Assembly: GCA_964395765.1 (NCBI GenBank)
Contig: CAYNCU010000093.1
Location: 1-15,712, forward strand
From: DATDPY01 sp964395765
GTDB taxonomy: Bacteria > Bacteroidota > Bacteroidia > Cytophagales > Cyclobacteriaceae
DNA length: 15,712 bases
Direction of reading: 5' to 3'
Below are positions 1-7,151 of this stretch, in pieces (the stretch's first letter is position 1; the number at the start of each line of letters is the position of its first letter). The position numbers and the translations under genes are program-made. The notes under the pieces are model-generated. The model searched no databases and was not told the DNA's origin. It saw only the letters and a list, made by a program, of their open reading frames with translations.

Positions 1-253
1 CAATTTCAGCATTCCTCCAGTCATTCATAATGATCGGTTTATTTTAAAAGGTTGTGAACCAGAAACATTAAAGATAATCAGATTCACGGAAGGATTGAAC
101 TGTCTAATGTGTATTTAGCCGGATATGTATTATGTGTAAAAGATATCTCGCATGATGACGCAAAGTGCATAAAGTTTTTTATTATATTCTTTACGTTCTC
201 CGGGCCTTGCGAAAAACACTGAAACTTTTTTGTAACAATGGACGTCTTTCTTT
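1..253. other. Left-edge spacer; no gene recognised
   Basis: This stretch lies 3' of the first minus-strand permease. On the plus strand one frame is open from the window edge (base 2) to a TAG at 116-118, giving 38 residues that start NFSIPPVIHNDRF. This could be the tail of a plus-strand gene that begins outside the window and converges on the permease, but it is too short to identify and may be chance. The remainder is AT-rich, and I see no convincing terminator hairpin, RNA gene or repeat. A short plus-strand reading frame starting at 165 runs into the permease 3' end and looks like a shadow. Confidence 0.4.
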
Positions 254-2608
254 TTACTCAATTCTTAAAGAAGCAGCCGGGTTGGCCATTGAAGCCCTCA
301 GGGACTGGTATCCTACGGTAAGCATGGCAATAGCGATTACACCGGCGGCTGTGGCCGCAAATACAACATACGTCAGGGTAGTATGATAGGCATATTGCAT
401 CAAAAATTTATGCATGAAATACCAGGCAACCGGGGAACCAAGGATAAGGGCAATTACGATCAGCAGGGCAAAATCCTGGCATAATAGAATAACAAGCCGC
501 GAAACACTGGCGCCGAAAACTTTCCGGATCCCAATTTCCCTGGATCTCCTTTCGACTGTAAACGAGGCAAGTCCGTATAAGCCGAGGCAGGCAATAAAAA
601 TGGCAATTCCTGTAAAATAATCAGCCAGTGTTCCTATGGTTGTTTCAGATTTATAAGCTTCTTCATAGGATTTATCGAGAAAATGATACTCAAAAGGAAA
701 AGCAGGGTCATATTTTTTTACGAGTGCTTCCAGGTAAGGGACCGCTTCTTTTGTTTTACCCGGCTGAATTTTTACAAAGGTTACCCATGTATTTTTGGGG
801 TTCAACATAAATATCAACGGCTCAATAGGGCTATATAACGAAGTATTATGAAAATCCTTTACCAACCCGATAATCTGCCCTTTTCTTCCCCAGCATTCAA
901 GATTGGCTCCGACAGGGTGTTCGAGGCGCATCCTTTTAGCGGCTTCTTCATTGATAATAAAGTTGGATGAATCAGTGGCAAAATCCCTTGAAAAATATCT
1001 TCCGTCCAGCAATTTAAATCCCAGTACCTTGATCATATCGTAATCGGTCTGGTAAATATCGAAAAGGATGTTATCATCATCCTTCTTGCCGTCCCATTTG
1101 GGGTCAGAGGAACTGCTTCCTACCTGGTAAGGAAGATTATCTGCTTTCCCCACACCGGCAATAAAAGATTGAGAATTGGCCTCGTTTCTGAACGCTTCGA
1201 AATTTTTCTTTACACCGGGGTTATCCCAGAAGTATAAAATATTTTCCTTATCGAAACCAAGGTTTTTGTTTTGTATATAATAAATCTGTTTATATATAAC
1301 CAGTGCGCTTACAATCAGTATTACGGAAAGAGAAAATTGTATTACGACCAGAACTTTTCTCAAGCCGGCTCCTTTCAAAAATGAACCGGATTGGCCTTTC
1401 AGTACTGCGGAAGGACTGAAGGCAGAGAGGAAAAAAGCGGGATAACTTCCCGAGAGGACCCCGGTCACAATGAGTATGATGAAGAAACCCAGCCAAAACC
1501 ATGCGCTTAGGAAATCAATACTTACCTTTTTAGAAGTAATATCATTGAAATAGGGCAATAGCAACCTGACGACAATCACTGACAGAATCATTGCGATAAC
1601 CGTGATCAGAAAAGATTCGCTCAGGAACTGATTTACCAGTGATCCGCGCCGGGCTCCCACGACTTTGCGTATTCCTACTTCTTTCGTTCGAAGGGCGGAT
1701 CGGGCGGTGGTAAGGTTCATGAAATTAATACAGGCTATAATGAGAATGAACAAGGCAATTACGGCGAAGGCCTTAACATAGGTTATCCTTCCTCCTGCCA
1801 ATTTCCCCTTTTCAAAATCCGAATACAATCGCAGGTCTTTATAGGGATGCAGGAATAGCGTTACGTTTGAATCTTTGTTTTTGGTTTTAATATAATCTGC
1901 GAATTTTTTATTGAATTGTATATAATCGGATCCGGGAGTCAGCCTGACAAAAGTCATGATGCCGTTATTCCCCCACTCCTGTAACCATGGTTGATCTTCT
2001 TCAAACAGGTGAAAGGGCGCCACAAATTCACATTGCAAAGTCGAATTGGAGGGAAGGTCTTTATATACACCGGTAACCTTCAGGTCGAATTTATTTTTGA
2101 ACCTGACAATTTTACCTAAGGCCGATTCATTTCCGAAAAGCTTTCCGGCTAGGGAAGAGGATAAAACCACACTTGATCGGTCCGGCATCGGGTCCGCCGG
2201 ATTCCCTTCCAGCCATTGAAAGGTAAACATGGTGAGTAGCGAAGAATCGGCATACCGGCCTTCTCCGTAAAATGATTTCTCCTGGTAATTGAACAATTCA
2301 CGACCTCCCCAGTTGGAACGCGCAGCAACTTCCACTTCCGGAAATTCCGATTGCAGGCCTTCTGCGAGAGGACCGGGAGTAGCTTTAAAAGTATAGATCT
2401 TGTTCCCGGAATAAGTTTGATTTTCAAAAACCTCAAACAAACGGTCCAGGTTTTTATTAAACCGGTCATAGGTAACTTCATCTTTTATCCAGAGAACGAT
2501 AAATAGAAAAGTGCTTAGGCCGACGGTAAGGCCCAGCAGGTTAATAAATGTAAATCCTTTATGCCGGACCAGGTTCCGGAAGGCGGTTTTCAGGTAGCTG
2601 CGTAACAT
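254..2608 (-). CDS. FtsX/MacB-type ABC transporter permease (784 aa)
   Basis: This is an inner-membrane permease of the MacB/FtsX type, in the duplicated form common in Bacteroidota. By eye it has a membrane segment at about 17-41, a large extracytoplasmic MacB_PCD-like region (about 45-275), and a bundle of three segments (about 279-301, 329-352, 371-395) with a GIRKVVGA motif near 312-319. A fifth segment follows (about 416-440), then a second periplasmic region, then a last trio (about 660-683, 710-735, 745-770) with GIRKVFGA near 693-700. The C-terminus ends NPAASLRIE, the usual tail of this family. Length is normal. The ATG at 2606-2608 directly precedes the typical MLRSYLKTAFRNL opening. 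No Shine-Dalgarno is obvious. Such permeases work with a separate LolD/MacB-like ATPase, usually in efflux, lipoprotein or envelope-stress roles; no ATPase is in this window and the substrate cannot be told. Confidence 0.93.
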   Translation of the reverse strand: MLRSYLKTAFRNLVRHKGFTFINLLGLTVGLSTFLFIVLWIKDEVTYDRFNKNLDRLFEVFENQTYSGNKIYTFKATPGPLAEGLQSEFPEVEVAARSNWGGRELFNYQEKSFYGEGRYADSSLLTMFTFQWLEGNPADPMPDRSSVVLSSSLAGKLFGNESALGKIVRFKNKFDLKVTGVYKDLPSNSTLQCEFVAPFHLFEEDQPWLQEWGNNGIMTFVRLTPGSDYIQFNKKFADYIKTKNKDSNVTLFLHPYKDLRLYSDFEKGKLAGGRITYVKAFAVIALFILIIACINFMNLTTARSALRTKEVGIRKVVGARRGSLVNQFLSESFLITVIAMILSVIVVRLLLPYFNDITSKKVSIDFLSAWFWLGFFIILIVTGVLSGSYPAFFLSAFSPSAVLKGQSGSFLKGAGLRKVLVVIQFSLSVILIVSALVIYKQIYYIQNKNLGFDKENILYFWDNPGVKKNFEAFRNEANSQSFIAGVGKADNLPYQVGSSSSDPKWDGKKDDDNILFDIYQTDYDMIKVLGFKLLDGRYFSRDFATDSSNFIINEEAAKRMRLEHPVGANLECWGRKGQIIGLVKDFHNTSLYSPIEPLIFMLNPKNTWVTFVKIQPGKTKEAVPYLEALVKKYDPAFPFEYHFLDKSYEEAYKSETTIGTLADYFTGIAIFIACLGLYGLASFTVERRSREIGIRKVFGASVSRLVILLCQDFALLIVIALILGSPVAWYFMHKFLMQYAYHTTLTYVVFAATAAGVIAIAMLTVGYQSLRASMANPAASLRIE

Positions 2609-2741
2609 GATATTTGAGATTGTTGTTGAAGTTATTTATACCCAATTATAAATTCTTTTTTTAAATATCCTTTTGAATAATCCCATGGCCTGCTTAGTAA
2701 TATTATCAAGATGATTTTGACCTGAATTTAGTTTTAAATAT

Positions 2742-2768
2742 TAATTACTTCTTCGAATAATTACTTCT
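2742..2768. repeat. Two 11-bp direct repeats, 16-bp period
   Basis: TAATTACTTCT occurs at 2742-2752 and again at 2758-2768, exact in both copies, with TCGAA between them. They lie in the 202-bp spacer between the 795-residue permease (stop at 2811) and the start of the 784-residue permease (2608). Two close half-sites could be a tandem protein-binding site for the downstream permease, but the region is AT-rich and no good promoter box is seen beside it. Confidence 0.4.
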
Positions 2769-2810
2769 AAAATACTAAAAGGTTACACTGTTCATGTGAT
2801 TGAAAAACAA

Positions 2811-5198
2811 TTATTCATTTCTGAGCGATTGCGCCGGATTTAATAAAGCTGCTTTTATGGATTGATAACTTACCGTTAATAAGGCAATCAGAATGCTGAA
2901 AAATCCTCCGGCTGCAAATGCCCACCATGGAATTCCGATTTTGTACGCAAAGTTGTTCAGCCACCGGAAGGCAAAATACCAGGCAAACGGAACAGAAATC
3001 AAAAAGGCAATTATTATATTCCTGATAAAATCCATTGAAATCAAAGAGGTTATATTAAAGATAGTGGCGCCCAGGACCTTTCGTATTCCGATTTCCCTGG
3101 TTCTTTGTGATGTCATAATAGCCGCCATTCCGAAAAGACCCAGGCAGGCAAGCACAATGGCCAGACCTGAAAAGACACTGAATAATTGCGCCGTTTTTTG
3201 TTCCGATTGGTACATTGCATTATACTCCCTGTCCAGAAAATGAAATTCAAAAGGCCGTCCGGGGATCCTGCCTTTCCAAACCGAAGCTATGGAAGTAAGC
3301 GCATCCTGAAGATCATTTCCCTTAAGCTTTATTAAAATATTATTCAGATACCTGTTGCTTAAAAATATGACCAGGGGTTTTATGGTTTCATGCAGGGAAG
3401 CCATATGAAAATCACTGACGACACCGACAATAGTACCGGGCAATCCTTTATTAATTGTCCGGCCAATAGCTTCATCAGGAGTCCAGCCAATTTCCTTAAC
3501 TGCTGTCTCATTTAAAATATAATAATTAGCCGAGTCTTTGTGCGCTTTCAACTGTTGTAAATCGGCTTCACTAAAATCAGTGCCCGCTATGATGTGAATG
3601 CCAAGCGTTTTAATGAAATCCAGGTCAACGGGTATGGCCTTGGTGGCAATTTTCTTTTCGCCCGAACTGGTTGCGGCTATGAACTCATCAGACCAACCTA
3701 TATCGACAGGAGTCTCGTAACCGGCACTCACACTAGTTACATAAGGGTTTATTTGCAAGGCAGCCTTCAGGGCTTCATAATTGGGTTTAACCTGGTTATC
3801 ATTCGGCAAGGAAATAACCTTGCTCTTATTATAACCCAAATTGACATTCTGTATGAATTTTCTTTGTTGCTGAATAACTAGAGTAACAATGATCAATAAA
3901 ATGGAAATGAAAAACTGAAATACAATCAGAGATTTACGGAAATTTCCACCGGAAATGGGAATATGAGTTCCCGGTTTAAGGATAGCAACCAGTTTATATC
4001 CAGAAAGGATCATGGCAGGGTATCCTCCCGCAATAATGCTTACCAGGCTTATTAATACCGCGAGGGTAAGAATGATAACAGGCCGGAAGATCGATGTAAT
4101 AGTAAAGTGGATACCTGAAAGAAGGTCGAAATAGGGAAGAACCAGTATGGCTACAATAATTGCAGTGAGGGCAGACAGGGTTGCAAGTACGAAAGAATCA
4201 CCGAGATAATGCCCTAAGAGTTGTGAATTTCGGGCTCCCAGCACTTTGCGGATCCCGATGCCTGTTTTTTGCTCCGAAGCAAGGGCAATGGAAAGATTTG
4301 AATAATTGATACAGGCAATCAGAAGAATGAATATGGCAATTGCGATCAGAATATTGATATATAATGCCGGAACATTCGGCACCATTCCGTCAAGTGTTGA
4401 ATTAAGATGAACGCGTTCCATAGGCTGGAGACGGTAAGTAAGGTAATCCCCTCCGGTCATTTCAAGCTCGGAGGCGCTTATTCTTTTCATATACTTATCG
4501 ATTTTCCGTTCCAGGTCCGGAATATCGGTTCCCTTATTGAGCCATAAATAGGTTAAATAATTGGCGGAAAACCATTCTTCTGATTTGGAATTCTCCAGAT
4601 TGGAGAAACCTGCAAGAAAATCAAATTGTATTTGTGAATTACCGGGCGCATCAGCCATCAACCCACTCACCTTGTAAATATCATTCCCATTCACTAATAA
4701 TATTTTTCCCAACGGATCTTCATTACCAAAATATTTTTTTGCCATTGAACGTGTTAAGATCACTTTTCCCTGAGCATTAAGGGCAGTTGCGGCGTTTCCC
4801 TCAATAAGGGGGAAAGAAAACATCTTTAGAAAAGAAGTATCGGCGAATAGGAAATTTTTTTCATCAAATATTTTTTCACCCTGTGCAACCACCACGGAAT
4901 TTCTAATCATACGAACGTATGATTTCACCGCCGGAAAAGTTCTCTCCAACTGGGGGCCTGCCTTGGTCCCGGTCAATGCCGTTTGCTGGGGATTCCCTCC
5001 AACTGAATATTCCATGGTTAACCGGGCAATTTGGCTGCCGTTTTTCTGGAAGTGGTCAAAACTTAGTTCATGAAAAACATAAAGGGATATCAGGATGAAG
5101 CAGGTTATTCCTACACTCAGGCTGATCAATTTTATAAGGGAAGACAATTTATTTCGGAATAGCCGGCGAAAAATAACATTAAAATTATTTCCAGCCAT
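2811..5198 (-). CDS. FtsX/MacB-type ABC transporter permease (795 aa)
   Basis: This is a second paralogue with the same duplicated plan. It has a membrane segment at about 19-42, a periplasmic MacB_PCD-like region to about 275, and membrane segments at about 280-302, 333-356 and 374-398. A central segment (about 422-443), a second periplasmic region, and a final trio (about 673-694, 720-742, 758-780) follow. The conserved cytoplasmic motif appears twice, GIRKVLGA near 315-322 and again near 704-711. The first copy is preceded by KTGI where paralogues read KEV, so that junction is slightly different. The C-terminus is NPAQSLRNE. The ATG at 5196-5198 gives the first codon of MAGNNFN. It lies 202 bp upstream of the 784-residue paralogue and 123 bp downstream of the MFS exporter, all on the minus strand. 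Substrate and ATPase partner are unknown; none is encoded nearby. Confidence 0.93.
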   Translation of the reverse strand: MAGNNFNVIFRRLFRNKLSSLIKLISLSVGITCFILISLYVFHELSFDHFQKNGSQIARLTMEYSVGGNPQQTALTGTKAGPQLERTFPAVKSYVRMIRNSVVVAQGEKIFDEKNFLFADTSFLKMFSFPLIEGNAATALNAQGKVILTRSMAKKYFGNEDPLGKILLVNGNDIYKVSGLMADAPGNSQIQFDFLAGFSNLENSKSEEWFSANYLTYLWLNKGTDIPDLERKIDKYMKRISASELEMTGGDYLTYRLQPMERVHLNSTLDGMVPNVPALYINILIAIAIFILLIACINYSNLSIALASEQKTGIGIRKVLGARNSQLLGHYLGDSFVLATLSALTAIIVAILVLPYFDLLSGIHFTITSIFRPVIILTLAVLISLVSIIAGGYPAMILSGYKLVAILKPGTHIPISGGNFRKSLIVFQFFISILLIIVTLVIQQQRKFIQNVNLGYNKSKVISLPNDNQVKPNYEALKAALQINPYVTSVSAGYETPVDIGWSDEFIAATSSGEKKIATKAIPVDLDFIKTLGIHIIAGTDFSEADLQQLKAHKDSANYYILNETAVKEIGWTPDEAIGRTINKGLPGTIVGVVSDFHMASLHETIKPLVIFLSNRYLNNILIKLKGNDLQDALTSIASVWKGRIPGRPFEFHFLDREYNAMYQSEQKTAQLFSVFSGLAIVLACLGLFGMAAIMTSQRTREIGIRKVLGATIFNITSLISMDFIRNIIIAFLISVPFAWYFAFRWLNNFAYKIGIPWWAFAAGGFFSILIALLTVSYQSIKAALLNPAQSLRNE

Positions 5199-5226
5199 AA
5201 TGTCGTTGTTAGCAGATCGTTAGAAA

Positions 5227-5261
5227 ATTAAGAAATCGGGTAAATTGACGTATTTCTTAAT
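5227..5261. repeat. Perfect 10-bp inverted repeat upstream of permease gene
   Basis: ATTAAGAAAT (5227-5236) and ATTTCTTAAT (5252-5261) are exact reverse complements separated by 15 bases. The element sits 28 bp upstream of the 795-residue permease start and 60 bp beyond the MFS exporter stop. It may be an operator for the permease. Alternatively it is a weak AT-rich terminator for the MFS gene: on the minus strand the second arm is followed by TTTC. The arms contain only one G/C pair each, so a stable RNA hairpin is doubtful. Confidence 0.45.
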
Positions 5262-5321
5262 CTGACGCAATTAAATCCGGTGAGGTTGCACGACTATAAA
5301 TAAGAATTTCAAATTACCGGG

Positions 5322-6926
5322 TTAATCCATTGCTTCGATATGTTCACCCGATCCCTTATCTTGTTTATGATACCGGAGAAAAAAGAGGGGAATTATTATC
5401 AGGAGAGTAATAATGGCACCCACGAGAAAGTCATCGGTTATGCCCTGTACCAATGCCTGGCCTGTCAGGTTTTGAACGATCAGGGCCTTAGCCTGCAATA
5501 CCGTTTCATTCCCGGTTCCGCCAGCGGTTTGCTGAATAAATTGTTTTAATCCGTAAACTATGGTTTTGTAGGTTGGCGAATTTTGATTTACCGCCTGGCT
5601 GTACATTTCCGTGTGAAAAATAACGCGTCTGGTCAACAAAGTTCCTAATATGGCAACACCAAAGCTGCCCCCCACCTGTCTGATCGTATTGAATAATCCT
5701 GTCGCCTGGGCCATTTTCTCCTTGGTAATGTCGTTAATGGCAATAGTGCTTAACGGGATGAACATAAATCCAATTCCAAATCCTCTGATAATCAGGGGTA
5801 CTATAATCTGCTGATATTCAGTAGTAAGGGATAAATCCTTGTAGGCATACATGCTGAAAAAGGTCAAAGCAACTCCTATTAATACGGGGATCTTGGGATT
5901 TACCTTGTCGGATAATCTTCCTGCAATAGGTGACATAATCGCCTGGATTATGCCTACCGGAAAAAATACCAGTCCTGCCTGAAGAGCAGTATAACCTAGT
6001 GAGTTCTGAAGATATAAAGGAAGCAGGAAGGAATTTCCGAAAAAGGCAAGGCCGAAAATAAAAAGCATGATACTGGCCAGTCCGAAATTCCTGTTTTTTA
6101 ATATTCTTAAATCGACAATTGGATGTTTAACGGTTAACTCTGTATATATGAATAGGGCAAAGCTGAAAAAAGAAATGATAAAACAGGTAAGGATAAAATC
6201 GGAAGTCCAGCCACCTGTATTCCATGCAGCATTGCCGTCTGCCAGTGCCAGCAACAATGAAACCAGGAATATAGTCATGGATATAAAACCCAGGAGATCA
6301 AAGGATCGGGATTCTTCCGTTTTATATTCCCTTTGAATGATCAGAGTAACAGTAAGGGCAATAATACCGACCGGTACATTGATGTCAAATAACGCATGCC
6401 AGCTGAATTTATCGATCAGGTAGCCGCCAAACATGGGTCCTAATGAAACTGACGCCGCCGAAGCGATTCCCCAGAAGCCCAATGCCATCCCTCTCTGTTT
6501 CGGGGGGAATTCCCTGGTCGTTATGGCCATGCCGACCGGCATAATAAAGCCCCCGCCGGCACCCTGGAGCACCCTGAAAGCAATGAGCATATTTTCATTC
6601 GGAGACAAACTGCATAACAGTGAGCCGAGCGTAAATAAAAACAAACCGAGGGCATATGTCTTTTTATATCCCAGATGATCGGCTATCCAGCCGGAAGAGG
6701 GTAGTACAACGGCAAAAACCAGCAAGTACGCCGTCAACACCCATTCAATTTTATCCACGCTAACCCCAAAGGTGGCCATCATTTTTGGCAAGCCGACATT
6801 GACAATGGTCACATCCAGTACGGCCATGAAAGTCCCAATCATGATATTAGCGAGTACAAACCACCTGTACGAAGGATGCAGGTGCAGATTCGAGAAGTCT
6901 ATCGCTCTGCCGTTATTCGCTGCCAT
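5322..6926 (-). CDS. DHA2-family MFS multidrug exporter (EmrB/QacA type)
   Basis: This is an inner-membrane, proton-driven drug or metabolite exporter of the 14-helix DHA2 branch of the major facilitator superfamily. Motif D1 is seen as LDVTIVNVGLP (37-47). A motif A variant, GWIADHLGYKKTY, is at 79-91 between helices 2 and 3. The antiporter motif C, GPMFGGYLID, is at 163-172 in helix 5. By eye there are 14 hydrophobic segments between about 21 and 518, with a long hydrophilic loop (about 434-500) before the last one. The length of 534 residues is normal for the family. The ATG at 6924-6926 opens a hydrophilic N-terminus with no signal peptide. No HlyD/EmrA-type adaptor or outer-membrane channel gene lies beside it, so it may act alone or with partners elsewhere. 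A clear promoter and palindrome lie upstream. Family assignment is firm; the substrate is unknown. Confidence 0.94.
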   Translation of the reverse strand: MAANNGRAIDFSNLHLHPSYRWFVLANIMIGTFMAVLDVTIVNVGLPKMMATFGVSVDKIEWVLTAYLLVFAVVLPSSGWIADHLGYKKTYALGLFLFTLGSLLCSLSPNENMLIAFRVLQGAGGGFIMPVGMAITTREFPPKQRGMALGFWGIASAASVSLGPMFGGYLIDKFSWHALFDINVPVGIIALTVTLIIQREYKTEESRSFDLLGFISMTIFLVSLLLALADGNAAWNTGGWTSDFILTCFIISFFSFALFIYTELTVKHPIVDLRILKNRNFGLASIMLFIFGLAFFGNSFLLPLYLQNSLGYTALQAGLVFFPVGIIQAIMSPIAGRLSDKVNPKIPVLIGVALTFFSMYAYKDLSLTTEYQQIIVPLIIRGFGIGFMFIPLSTIAINDITKEKMAQATGLFNTIRQVGGSFGVAILGTLLTRRVIFHTEMYSQAVNQNSPTYKTIVYGLKQFIQQTAGGTGNETVLQAKALIVQNLTGQALVQGITDDFLVGAIITLLIIIPLFFLRYHKQDKGSGEHIEAMD

Positions 6927-7064
6927 TTCGACCCGTTTTTACTTCTGTTTTTAAATACACTATTCTCTGTTATATAGGATAATACCGATTTAGCTCCTGA
7001 ATTAATCATATTATTAAATAATCAGAAATCCCTAAGATTGTTTTTCAACTATACATAAATTATT

Positions 7065-7080
7065 TTCCAGGTACCTGGAA
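7065..7080. promoter_or_regulatory. 16-bp perfect palindrome, candidate operator
   Basis: TTCCAGGTACCTGGAA reads identically on both strands. It lies 10 bp downstream of the minus-strand -7 box at 7091-7098, so it covers or directly follows the expected start of the MFS exporter transcript. That is a typical place for a repressor operator of the TetR or MarR kind, but no regulator gene is in the window. The operator role is inferred from position and symmetry. Confidence 0.6.
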
Positions 7081-7090
7081 TAGGGAGGTG

Positions 7091-7098
7091 CAAAAGTA
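7091..7098 (-). promoter_or_regulatory. Bacteroidota-type -7 promoter box for the MFS exporter
   Basis: On the minus strand the bases read TACTTTTG, an exact match to the Bacteroidota -7 consensus TAnnTTTG. About 22 bases further upstream a T-rich TTTT (about 7120-7124) is a partial match to the -33 TTTG. Transcription would start near 7081-7089 and leave a leader of about 155-165 nt before the MFS start at 6926. The box sits within 60 bp of the stop codon of the preceding permease (7152), which suggests the exporter is transcribed independently. Confidence 0.55.
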
Positions 7099-7151
7099 AG
7101 GGAAAACTTAGAATTAGATTAAAAGATATCCTTTACTTTAACATTACTTAA

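Noticed and set aside
141..148. AGATATCT palindrome
   Set aside because: An 8-bp palindrome in AT-rich DNA is common by chance and has no promoter context.
165..386. 73-residue plus-strand frame near the left edge
   Set aside because: More than half of it overlaps the conserved C-terminal end of the 784-residue permease, there is no ribosome-binding site, and the translation matches nothing known to me.
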